Assembly: GCA_033557465.1 (NCBI GenBank)
Contig: JAWIIG010000025.1
Span: 9,354,501-9,418,500 of the forward strand
Length of the DNA: 64,000 nucleotides
Direction: 5' to 3'
Source of the DNA: Ichthyophis bannanicus
Taxonomy: Eukaryota; Chordata; Amphibia; Gymnophiona; Ichthyophiidae
Part shown: positions 42,558-52,010 of the stretch, piece by piece
Position numbering within the stretch: position 1 is the stretch's first letter
How the letters are laid out: each line of letters begins with the position of its first letter
Notes under the pieces: generated by a model
Told to the model about the DNA's origin: nothing
Database searches by the model: none
The model's input: the letters and a program-made list of their open reading frames with translations, nothing else
Made by a program: the position numbers and the translations under genes

Positions 42558-44378
42558 ATGGAGAAACCCGCTTCCGGTTTCAAAAAGTGCACAAAGTGTG
42601 GCGGTACTATTTCTGTCACCGACACCCATGACTGGTGTCTAAAATGTTTGGGTCCTGACCATTCCATCACGGATTGTGTGTCCTGTACCATGATGTTTAA
42701 AAGAGGTCGGCAGAACCGAGCAGCCAAGCTCAGTACCCTGTTTCCCTCTGATGCAGCCTCGGTGGCATCGACGTCTTCCAGGGATTCTTCTTCCTCTCAT
42801 GGATCTCAGGTAACCAAACATAAATCTAGCCGGTCCTCGAAGGGCAAATCTCCCTCTAAGCATCGAGATGCCTCCGGGCTTGTCCTCGAGGATTCCGCAC
42901 CGGCAAAATTACCCCGGCAGGAAGTTTTGACTTCCAAAGCATTGTCTATGGGGTCACAGGTTGACATCGATGGCTCGGCCTTGACCGATCACCTGTTGCC
43001 ATGTTCTGGGGTACCGGTGGCCTCCACTGGTACCGACATCCAGACTCTGGTGGCGTCGATGGATCAGAAGATTCTGTCCATGCAGCGCACCCTGACGACG
43101 TTTATGCAGGCTTCGACGCCTCCGGTACCGCAACAATCTCCGGTGCCGGTACCGATTGCATCGGCTTCGGTGTCGACTGCAGCGGTACCCTGTCCGATGA
43201 TGCCCATCGGTACCGAGCCGGTACCGCTTACTCCCGATGTCAATCCCACTCGGTACGCGTATCGGGCTTTACAGGAGCATCCAGACAGGTGATACTTCGA
43301 TTCCTCCGAAGACTCTGAGTCGGAGGCTTCTGTTGAGACACCGGTACTTCTTCCTCAGGAGTATGATTCTCCAAAACGAAGAATGTCTCCTCCAGAAGAC
43401 TTGTCTTTTCAAGACTTCATTAGGGAAGTGGCTAGGGGCCTCTCCATTACAGTGGTCCCTGAGTCAGAGCCTAGAGCCAAGCAACTAGATATTTTGCAAT
43501 ATCCTAAGGCTCCTAAAGAAGTAGCTACTTTACCTATTCATGAGATTCTCTATGATCTCATGTTGGGCATGTGGGAGACTCCTCTTACTACCTCTCCTCA
43601 TTCTCGGAGATTAGACACCATGTACCGTGTCCCTCCTTGTCCTGGCTTTCATAAGTCTCAGCTTCCTCACCACTCTCTATTGTGGTAGAGTCTGCCATGA
43701 GGAGAATAAAGAGTGCAAAGAGACACTCATCTAATCCTCCAGGACGTGAATGCAGGACCCTTGATGCTTTTGGCCGAAGGTTTTTCCAAGACAATATGCT
43801 TGCTGCCAGAATCAACTCCTATAGTCTCTATATGGGGATGTTTCTAAAGGAAGTCACAGATCATCTGCAGACTTTAGCCCCTTTTATTTCAGAAGATAAA
43901 AGGCAGGAATTTCTCACTTGGCTTAAACATGCCCAAGATGTTTCCAAATTTTCCAACCGTGCAGCCTTTGACTCTTTTGAGTGTGTAAGCAGAGCTTCGG
44001 CTATTGCCATAGGTGCATGCAGAATTGCTTGGTTACAAGCCTCTGATTTGGAACTCTGGGTCCAAGATGAACTGGGAAATCTTCCTTGTACAGGTGAAAA
44101 CCTTTTTGGCAGGGATTGGAAAGCAAAGGCCACTCAGATGGATGCTGAGAACTCTGCTTTGGTTCGACTTTCAAAGTCTACCTCTGCTCCTGCTAAGAAA
44201 AGATTGTTTAAAAAGACAACTTTTTCTAAAAAGGGAAGATACTATCCTGCTTATGGGTCAGCAGGCATCTTCTGCAGGTCGTTTTGCTGCAAAGCGTCAG
44301 CAACCACCTAAACAGGCCAAGTCAAAGGCTGCCAGGCCTCCCACGGCCCAGCAGCCTCAGCCTCCTCAGGGCCTTTGA
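42558..44378 (+). pseudogene. DIRS G gag (one nonsense, at least two frameshifts)
   Basis: It starts MEKPASGFKKCTKCGGTISV. The Cys/His motif is CTKC, DTHDWCLKCLGPDHSITDC, CTMM (residues about 11-45). A Ser- and Pro/Val/Thr-rich linker follows, encoded by DNA packed with GGTACC. A TGA at 43290-43292 interrupts the frame; the same phase then continues through an acidic patch and MSPPEDLSFQDFIREVARGL (43383) to about 43685. A frameshift leads into VVESAMRRIKSAKRH, then INSYSLYMGMFLKEVTD, FSNRAAFDSFECVSRASAIA and SDLELWVQDELGNLPCTGEN to about 44240. Another shift leads to the basic Gln/Pro tail ending at 44376. Expected role: RNA-binding particle protein. Confidence 0.85.
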
Positions 44379-46301
44379 CTTGCAACTAGAGAACTTGGCC
44401 TTTCTAGCTCTGGAAGAACCAGAGCCCCTCACCATTCCAGGAAGGTTGGCTTACTTTGCTCCCAGATGGGAGCAAATCACAGCAGAGCAATGGACCCTCT
44501 CCATCATAAGGGAAGGGTACAAGCTTCATTTCTCAAGCCTTCCTCCTCACACCATGGTGAAACAGTTCAATTCTCCAACATCTCTCCTCTCCCTTCTGGG
44601 TCAGGAGATTGCTACCCTTCTTGCCCAAGGGGCAATAGAAGACGTACCTCTTCTTCAACAGGGCTCAGGGTTCTACTCCCCTTATTTTCTTATTCCAAAG
44701 AAAACAGGGGGCTACAGACCCATACTAGATCTCATAGAATTGAACAAGTTTCTATTCAAGGAGAAATTCAAGATGATTTCTCTCGGTACTCTGCTTCCAT
44801 ATCTTCAGAGTCAGGACTGGCTTTGTTCTCTAGATCTCAAGGATGCGTACACCCATGTCCTCATCCATCCAACACACAGAAGGTTCTTCGGTTCCTTTTT
44901 CAAGGAAAGCACTACCAATACAGGGTGCTTCCCTTCGGTCTGGCCTCTGCACCAAGGGTGTTCACGAAATGCATGGCAGTAGTAGCTGCATTTCTACGCA
45001 CTCTAGGAATATTCGTATTCCCATATCTGGACGACTGGCTCATTCGAGCTCCATCCCAGTCAGAGGCCCAGACTTGTCTAACCTGCACAATGCGTGTCCT
45101 CCAGTATTTGGGACTGGTAATAAACATCCCAAAATCCCATCTCACCCCTACTCAGTCTTTGGAGTTTACAGGGGCCCTGCTGGATACCACAACTGCAAGG
45201 GCCTATCTCCCTCAGGCCCGTTGCCTACGCTTGGTGCAGTTAGCCTCCCAGATCCAGTTAAAGTCCCATTTAACTGCTCAAGAAATGCTACAACTATTAG
45301 GCCACATGGCATCCACCGTGCATGTGGTTCCATATGCTCGCCTTCACATGAGGGCAGCTCAATGGACTTTGTCCACCCAATGGACTCAGGCATCAGGTTG
45401 CCTGTCAGACAAAATAGCAAACTCCAGTCGCCTATTTTGGTCTCTCCAGTGGTGGAAGTCCCCTCCAAATCTGTTGCTGGGGTCCCCTTTTCAGCAGTCG
45501 CTACCCCAAGCAACTCTAAAAACAGATGCTTCTCCAATGGGTTGGGGAGCTCATCTGCAGGATCTCTCCACCCAGGGCATCTGGTCTCCACAGGAGACTT
45601 CTCTGCATATCAATCTCTTGGAACTCAGAGCAATATTCTTAGCTCTCAGAGTGTTCCATTACCTGCTCAGCTACAGGACAGTCCTCATCCATACTGACAA
45701 CCAAATAGCCATGTTCTATGTAAACAAGCAGGGAGGGACTGACTCTCTGTCGCTTTGCAACGAAGCTTTGCGACTGTGGGCCTTCGCCAGAGAGCATCAC
45801 ATCCATCTTCTGGCAGTATATCTTCCAGGCGTTCAAAACTCTTGGGCGGACAGACTCAGTCGAGTTCTGCTTCCAAACGAGTGGTCCCTCCACATGGACC
45901 AGGTAGCCAGGATTTTTCGAATTTGGGGAACCCCGGACATAGACCTCTTTGCAAGTCCGTGGAATGCCAAACTTCCCCGGTTCTGTTCCAGAATTCCGTG
46001 TCAGGGAGTTCAGGCCAAGAATGCCTTCCTCCTTCACTGGGGTCAAGACTTCCTTTATGCCTTTCCACCAATTCCCCTAATTCCCAAAACACTATTCAAG
46101 CTTCAGAGAGATCGAGGGACCATGATCCTCATAGCACCACATTGGCCACGCCAAGTGTGGTACCCTCTACTTCTGCATCTCTCTCAAGCTCCTTCCCTGG
46201 ACTTGGGCTCTGCACCAGACCTTCTGTCCCAGGAAGAGGGAACATTGTGGCACCCAAACCCCCAGTCGCTCCATCTCAGGGCTTGGTTGCTGAGGGCCTA
46301 G
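44379..46301 (+). pseudogene. DIRS G reverse transcriptase, RNase H and methyltransferase-like tail (one frameshift)
   Basis: The N-terminal part in one frame holds LIIREGYKLHF-type text, GSGFYSPYFLIPKKTGGYRP, LDLIELNKFLFKEKFKMISL and SLDLKDAYTHVLIHPTHRR. A frameshift near 44885 moves to the frame ending at 46301. RVLPFGLASAPRVFTKCMAV precedes the catalytic YLDD at 45024-45035. PKSHLTPTQSLEFTGALLDT is the thumb. RNase H has LKTDASPMGWGAHL, INLLELRAIFLAL, LIHTDNQIAMFYVNKQGG and VYLPGVQNSWADRLSR, all four acidic residues. IDLFASPWNAKLPRFCSR and ILIAPHWPRQVWYPLL form the tail often likened to methyltransferases. Apart from the frameshift it looks intact. Confidence 0.92.
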
Positions 46302-47337
46302 ACCTTCAAGATTTTCATCTCTCTCAGCAAGTCAGAGATGTTATTCATGCCTCTAGGAAGCCTTCTACTAGACGTTCCTATGCTTTCAAATGGAAAAGAT
46401 TTACCATTTGGTGTTCAGAGAAGGATCTAAACCCTCTTGCAATACCTCTGAATTCTCTACTAGAGTATCTCCTGCATCTATCCCATGCAGGTCTGAAAAC
46501 GAATTCAGTAAGCGTCCTTTTGAGTGCTATTGCAGCGTCCCTCAAGCCTCTCAGTGGACAACCTATTTCCTCTCATCCTCTTACAGCAAGATTCATGAGA
46601 GGCCTTCTTTTAACTAAACCTCCCATTAGACCACCTCCAGTGGCATGGGACTTAAACCTGGTTCTTGGCCAGCTTATGAAGCCACCCTTTGAACCTTTAG
46701 CCACCACCTCCTTGAAATTTCTTTCTTGGAAGGTTATTTTTCTCATTGCAGTCACCTCAGCACGCCGCATCAGTGAGTTGCAAGCTTTGGTGGCTAATCC
46801 ACCTTATACAAGGTTCCATCATGATAAGTTAGTCTTCAGGACCAATCCACACTTTATGCCTAAAGTGGTCTCGCCTTTTCATCTGAACCAAGAGGTATAT
46901 TTACTGTCTTTTTTCCAGGACCTCATGCATCAAATGCAGAGAGGAATCTTCATACCTTGGATTGTAAGAGAGCTCTTGCTTTTTACTTACAAAGAACACA
47001 GCAACATAGAAAGTCTTCTCAACTCTTTGTTGCTTTTGATCCTTCTCATTTAGGACTTCCAGTCTCTAAGAGAACACTGTCCAACTGGATTGCTCAGTGT
47101 ATTTCTTTCGCCTACCAGAGTAGAAACCTTTCTCTGGAGGGCCATGTCACAGCTCACAATGTGAGAGCCATGGCAGCCTCAATGGCTCATCTAAACTCTG
47201 TGTCCATCGACCAAATCTGTTGAGCGGCCACCTGGGCCTCGGTTCATACCTTCACAGCCCATTACTGCTTGGACAAGGACTCCCGCCGGGATGCCTTGTT
47301 TGGTCAGGCTGTTCTCAAACACCTGTTCCATTCCTAA
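45755..47337 (+). pseudogene. DIRS G tyrosine recombinase (one frameshift, one stop)
   Basis: The frame is open from 45755, overlapping the RNase H/methyltransferase-like frame by about 550 bp in the +2 phase, as DIRS recombinase genes often do. The core-binding part has SQQVRDVIHASRKPSTRRSY and FTIWCSEKDLNPLAIPLN. The catalytic part has MRGLLLTKPPIRPP, WDLNLVLGQL and SARRISELQALVA with the first Arg. A frameshift near 46905 moves to the frame with HTLDCKRALAFYLQRTQQH. EGHVTAHNVRAMAAS (47139-47183) is the His-x-x-Arg box. A TGA at 47221-47223 replaces the codon before AATWASVHTFTAHYCLD, which holds the Trp/His and the nucleophile Tyr. The gene ends with TAA at 47335. Confidence 0.9.
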
Positions 47338-47439
47338 TCAACTCCTACCCAGGTTGGATGCCAGAGATCCATGGGGGGAGGTAGAGTCCTTTTCAGGGAC
47401 ACACAACCTGGGGTCTTCCCCTGGCATCTGCAGCTAGGG

Positions 47440-47543
47440 AGTCCCCATATGTGAAGACTCATTCCTGCTTGTTTCTGGAGATAGCACAGTTACTTACCTG
47501 TAACAGGTGATCTCTGGGAACAGCAGGAATAAGTCTTCACAAC
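47440..47543. repeat. DIRS G internal complementary region
   Basis: CCCCATATGTGAAGACTCAT and GCTTGTTTCTGGAGAT complement the left end; GCACAGTTACTTACCTGTAA and CTCTGGGAACAGCAGGAATA complement the right end. The join GGAGAT-A-GCACAG is where the two ends of the circle would meet. Confidence 0.88.
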
Positions 47544-47734
47544 CCACCCACCTCCCCTAGGAGTTGTATCTATCTTTCCTTTCCTCTCTCTCTCTTTGTC
47601 TCAGCTTTAAAACTCGAACTGGAGAGAGGCGGTTGGGAAAGGCGGGAAGGCAGCGCGCAGGCACTGTGGAATGCTCCCAAAAGCTTTCTTACTGGACGCT
47701 GGGGAGCGTTCCCGCGCAGGCTCAGTCGGTACCG

Positions 47735-47804
47735 ACGATAACCATATGTGAAGACTTATTCCTGCTGTTCCCAGAGATCACCTGTTACAGGTAAGTAACT
47801 GTGC
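47735..47804 (+). repeat. DIRS G right terminal repeat
   Basis: CCATATGTGAAGACTTATTC and CCTGTTACAGGTAAGTAACT, inverted relative to the second half of the ICR. It contains CAG-GTAAGT, a perfect 5' splice-site consensus. Confidence 0.88.
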
Positions 47805-48883
47805 TTTACTCCCCCTATTTTCTTATTCCAAAGAAGACAGGGGGACACAAGCCTTTACTAGACCTCAGAGAATTAAACAAATATTTGTTCCGAGAAAAGT
47901 TCAAAATGATCTCCCTCGGGACACACCTTCCATAACTTCAAAGTCAAGATTGGCTATGTTCTCTAGATCTAAGAGATGCGTACACGCATATTCTCATCCA
48001 CTCAGATCACAGGAAGTTCCTTCGATTCCTGGTCCAAGGAAGACACTTCCACTACAGAGTTCTTCCTTTTGGACTGACCTCTGCTCCAAGAGTCTTCACA
48101 AAATGCATGGCAGTGGTATCAGCATTTATGAGGACTCTGGGAATATTTGTCTTCCCTTACTTGGACAATTGGCTCATTCGAGCATCGACAGCTCCAGAGG
48201 CCAGCTTCGCTCTTTCTCGAGCAGTGAGCATTCTTCAATACTTGGGTCTGGTCATAAACCTCCCAAAATCTCATCTCACCCCCTCTCAATCTCTCAAATT
48301 CATAGGGGCTTGTCTAGACACACGGCAGTCAAAGCCTTTCCTGCCACAGCCACGCTGTCTAAAGATAATACAACTAGCATCTCAAGCATCTATGAAGGTG
48401 TTCCTTACTGCTCGAGAGATGCTTCAACTTCTGGGACACATAGCATCCACTGTCCATGTGGTTCCCTATGCTCACCTCCACAAGCGAGCAGCCCAGTGGA
48501 CCCTATCCTCTCAATGGTCACAGGCCTCAGGTCAGCTAATGGACAAGATCAGAAACACCACATGTCTGATTTTGTCCCTGCAATGGTGGCAATCTCTGGA
48601 AAAACCTCCTTGTAGGCTCTCCTTTCCAGCAGCCTCTATAACAGGCCACCCTAACAACAGATGCGTCCAAGATGGTTTTGGGGCCCACTTGCACAATCTG
48701 TCCACTCAGGGTCTCTGGACCCCATAGGATGTTTTCCTTCACATAAACCTAGAGCTAAGAGCCATCTTCAATGCTATTCAAGTCTTTCAGGCCCATCTCA
48801 GCAAAAGGTTCTGGTCCAAACCGACAATCAGGTAGCTATGTTCTATGTGAACAAGCAAGGCGGAACAGGCTCTCTGTTGCTAT
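47805..48883 (+). pseudogene. DIRS F reverse transcriptase and RNase H start (first copy)
   Basis: F resumes after G with YSPYFLIPKKTGGHKPLLDL and RELNKYLFREKFKMISLGTH. SLDLRDAYTHILIHSDHRKF and RVLPFGLTSAPRVFTKCMAV follow. The active site reads YLDNWLIRAST (48161-48190), with Asn in place of the second Asp of YLDD. The text goes on to LLGHIASTVHVVPYAHLHKR, LHNLSTQGLWTP and a stop at 48725, then VLVQTDNQVAMFYVNKQGGT in another frame. At 48883 the sequence switches to a second copy of the G RNase H end. Confidence 0.88.
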
Positions 48884-50931
48884 GCAACGAAGCTTTGCGA
48901 CTGTGGGCCTTCGCCAGAGAGCATCACATCCATCTTCTGGCAGTATATCTTCCAGGCGTTCAAAACTCTTGGGCGGACAGACTCAGTCGAGTTCTGCTTC
49001 CAAACGAGTGGTCCCTCCACATGGACCAGGTAGCCAGGATTTTTCGAATTTGGGGAACCCCGGACATAGACCTCTTTGCAAGTCCGTGGAATGCCAAACT
49101 TCCCCGGTTCTGTTCCAGAATTCCGTGTCAGGGAGTTCAGGCCAAGAATGCCTTCCTCCTTCACTGGGGTCAAGACTTCCTTTATGCCTTTCCACCAATT
49201 CCCCTAATTCCCAAAACACTATTCAAGCTTCAGAGAGATCGAGGGACCATGATCCTCATAGCACCACATTGGCCACGCCAAGTGTGGTACCCTCTACTTC
49301 TGCATCTCTCTCAAGCTCCTTCCCTGGACTTGGGCTCTGCACCAGACCTTCTGTCCCAGGAAGAGGGAACATTGTGGCACCCAAACCCCCAGTCGCTCCA
49401 TCTCAGGGCTTGGTTGCTGAGGGCCTAGACCTTCAAGATTTTCATCTCTCTCAGCAAGTCAGAGATGTTATTCATGCCTCTAGGAAGCCTTCTACTAGAC
49501 GTTCCTATGCTTTCAAATGGAAAAGATTTACCATTTGGTGTTCAGAGAAGGATCTAAACCCTCTTGCAATACCTCTGAATTCTCTACTAGAGTATCTCCT
49601 GCATCTATCCCATGCAGGTCTGAAAACGAATTCAGTAAGCGTCCTTTTGAGTGCTATTGCAGCGTCCCTCAAGCCTCTCAGTGGACAACCTATTTCCTCT
49701 CATCCTCTTACAGCAAGATTCATGAGAGGCCTTCTTTTAACTAAACCTCCCATTAGACCACCTCCAGTGGCATGGGACTTAAACCTGGTTCTTGGCCAGC
49801 TTATGAAGCCACCCTTTGAACCTTTAGCCACCACCTCCTTGAAATTTCTTTCTTGGAAGGTTATTTTTCTCATTGCAGTCACCTCAGCACGCCGCATCAG
49901 TGAGTTGCAAGCTTTGGTGGCTAATCCACCTTATACAAGGTTCCATCATGATAAGTTAGTCTTCAGGACCAATCCACACTTTATGCCTAAAGTGGTCTCG
50001 CCTTTTCATCTGAACCAAGAGGTATATTTACTGTCTTTTTTCCAGGACCTCATGCATCAAATGCAGAGAGGAATCTTCATACCTTGGATTGTAAGAGAGC
50101 TCTTGCTTTTTACTTACAAAGAACACAGCAACATAGAAAGTCTTCTCAACTCTTTGTTGCTTTTGATCCTTCTCATTTAGGACTTCCAGTCTCTAAGAGA
50201 ACACTGTCCAACTGGATTGCTCAGTGTATTTCTTTCGCCTACCAGAGTAGAAACCTTTCTCTGGAGGGCCATGTCACAGCTCACAATGTGAGAGCCATGG
50301 CAGCCTCAATGGCTCATCTAAACTCTGTGTCCATCGACCAAATCTGTTGAGCGGCCACCTGGGCCTCGGTTCATACCTTCACAGCCCATTACTGCTTGGA
50401 CAAGGACTCCCGCCGGGATGCCTTGTTTGGTCAGGCTGTTCTCAAACACCTGTTCCATTCCTAATCAACTCCTACCCAGGTTGGATGCCAGAGATCCATG
50501 GGGGGAGGTAGAGTCCTTTTCAGGGACACACAACCTGGGGTCTTCCCCTGGCATCTGCAGCTAGGGAGTCCCCATATGTGAAGACTCATTCCTGCTTGTT
50601 TCTGGAGATAGCACAGTTACTTACCTGTAACAGGTGATCTCTGGGAACAGCAGGAATAAGTCTTCACAACCCACCCACCTCCCCTAGGAGTTGTATCTAT
50701 CTTTCCTTTCCTCTCTCTCTCTTTGTCTCAGCTTTAAAACTCGAACTGGAGAGAGGCGGTTGGGAAAGGCGGGAAGGCAGCGCGCAGGCACTGTGGAATG
50801 CTCCCAAAAGCTTTCTTACTGGACGCTGGGGAGCGTTCCCGCGCAGGCTCAGTCGGTACCGACGATAACCATATGTGAAGACTTATTCCTGCTGTTCCCA
50901 GAGATCACCTGTTACAGGTAAGTAACTGTGC
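48884..50931 (+). pseudogene. Second copy of the DIRS G 3' part (RNase H end, tail, recombinase, ICR, right end)
   Basis: This copy carries the same content and defects as 45757-47804: RNase H from LRLWAFAREHH, the methyltransferase-like tail, the recombinase with the frameshift near 50032 and the TGA at 50348-50350, the ICR at 50567-50670 and the right terminal repeat at 50862-50931. Sharing identical lesions shows that it arose by duplication, not by a new insertion. It has no left terminal repeat of its own. Confidence 0.93.
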
Positions 50932-52010
50932 TTTACTCCCCCTATTTTCTTATTCCAAAGAAGACAGGGGGACACAAGCCTTTACTAGACCTCAGAGAAT
51001 TAAACAAATATTTGTTCCGAGAAAAGTTCAAAATGATCTCCCTCGGGACACACCTTCCATAACTTCAAAGTCAAGATTGGCTATGTTCTCTAGATCTAAG
51101 AGATGCGTACACGCATATTCTCATCCACTCAGATCACAGGAAGTTCCTTCGATTCCTGGTCCAAGGAAGACACTTCCACTACAGAGTTCTTCCTTTTGGA
51201 CTGACCTCTGCTCCAAGAGTCTTCACAAAATGCATGGCAGTGGTATCAGCATTTATGAGGACTCTGGGAATATTTGTCTTCCCTTACTTGGACAATTGGC
51301 TCATTCGAGCATCGACAGCTCCAGAGGCCAGCTTCGCTCTTTCTCGAGCAGTGAGCATTCTTCAATACTTGGGTCTGGTCATAAACCTCCCAAAATCTCA
51401 TCTCACCCCCTCTCAATCTCTCAAATTCATAGGGGCTTGTCTAGACACACGGCAGTCAAAGCCTTTCCTGCCACAGCCACGCTGTCTAAAGATAATACAA
51501 CTAGCATCTCAAGCATCTATGAAGGTGTTCCTTACTGCTCGAGAGATGCTTCAACTTCTGGGACACATAGCATCCACTGTCCATGTGGTTCCCTATGCTC
51601 ACCTCCACAAGCGAGCAGCCCAGTGGACCCTATCCTCTCAATGGTCACAGGCCTCAGGTCAGCTAATGGACAAGATCAGAAACACCACATGTCTGATTTT
51701 GTCCCTGCAATGGTGGCAATCTCTGGAAAAACCTCCTTGTAGGCTCTCCTTTCCAGCAGCCTCTATAACAGGCCACCCTAACAACAGATGCGTCCAAGAT
51801 GGTTTTGGGGCCCACTTGCACAATCTGTCCACTCAGGGTCTCTGGACCCCATAGGATGTTTTCCTTCACATAAACCTAGAGCTAAGAGCCATCTTCAATG
51901 CTATTCAAGTCTTTCAGGCCCATCTCAGCAAAAGGTTCTGGTCCAAACCGACAATCAGGTAGCTATGTTCTATGTGAACAAGCAAGGCGGAACAGGCTCT
52001 CTGTTGCTAT
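50932..52010 (+). pseudogene. DIRS F reverse transcriptase and RNase H start (second copy)
   Basis: Same as 47805-48883, including YLDN in place of YLDD (51288-51317) and the stop at 51852. It is joined at 52010 to the rest of F. Confidence 0.93.

Larger units (their letters stand above)
42185..47804 (+). mobile_element. DIRS family I element G, full length (5.6 kb)
   Basis: G is the best preserved DIRS copy: left terminal repeat (42185-42225), gag, RT-RNase H with methyltransferase-like tail, overlapping tyrosine recombinase, ICR (47440-47543) and right terminal repeat (47735-47804). It is flanked by TTT on both sides (42182-42184 and 47805-47807), with no longer target duplication. It is inserted into the RT of F at the codons GF-YS. 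Defects seen: a TGA in gag, frameshifts in gag, one in RT, one frameshift and one TGA in the recombinase. Its last 2,048 bp are duplicated at 48884-50931. Confidence 0.95.
45757..48883. repeat. Tandem duplication, unit 1 (3,127 bp)
   Basis: The unit runs from the G RNase H region through the end of G into the F RNase H region. The next 3,127 bp repeat it; every long open frame on both strands recurs at exactly +3127 with the same translation. The 20-bp tract TGCAACGAAGCTTTGCGACT starts at 45756, 48883 and 52010 and marks the crossover region. Confidence 0.96.
48884..52010. repeat. Tandem duplication, unit 2 (3,127 bp)
   Basis: Second copy of 45757-48883. I saw no difference between the units in the stretches compared. 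After 52010 the sequence diverges into the true F RNase H (ACTATGGGCCCTCG instead of ACTGTGGGCCTTCG). Confidence 0.96.

Noticed and set aside
45166..46092. Several open frames of 60-140 codons on the - strand of the DIRS elements
   Set aside because: They lie opposite RT/RNase H text, share no known motif, and recur only because the elements are copies of one another.
45757..52010. Whether the repeated 3,127-bp block could be a satellite or a CRISPR-like array
   Set aside because: Only two units exist, each made of known retrotransposon genes, with breakpoints in a 20-bp RNase H homology. It is a segmental tandem duplication.
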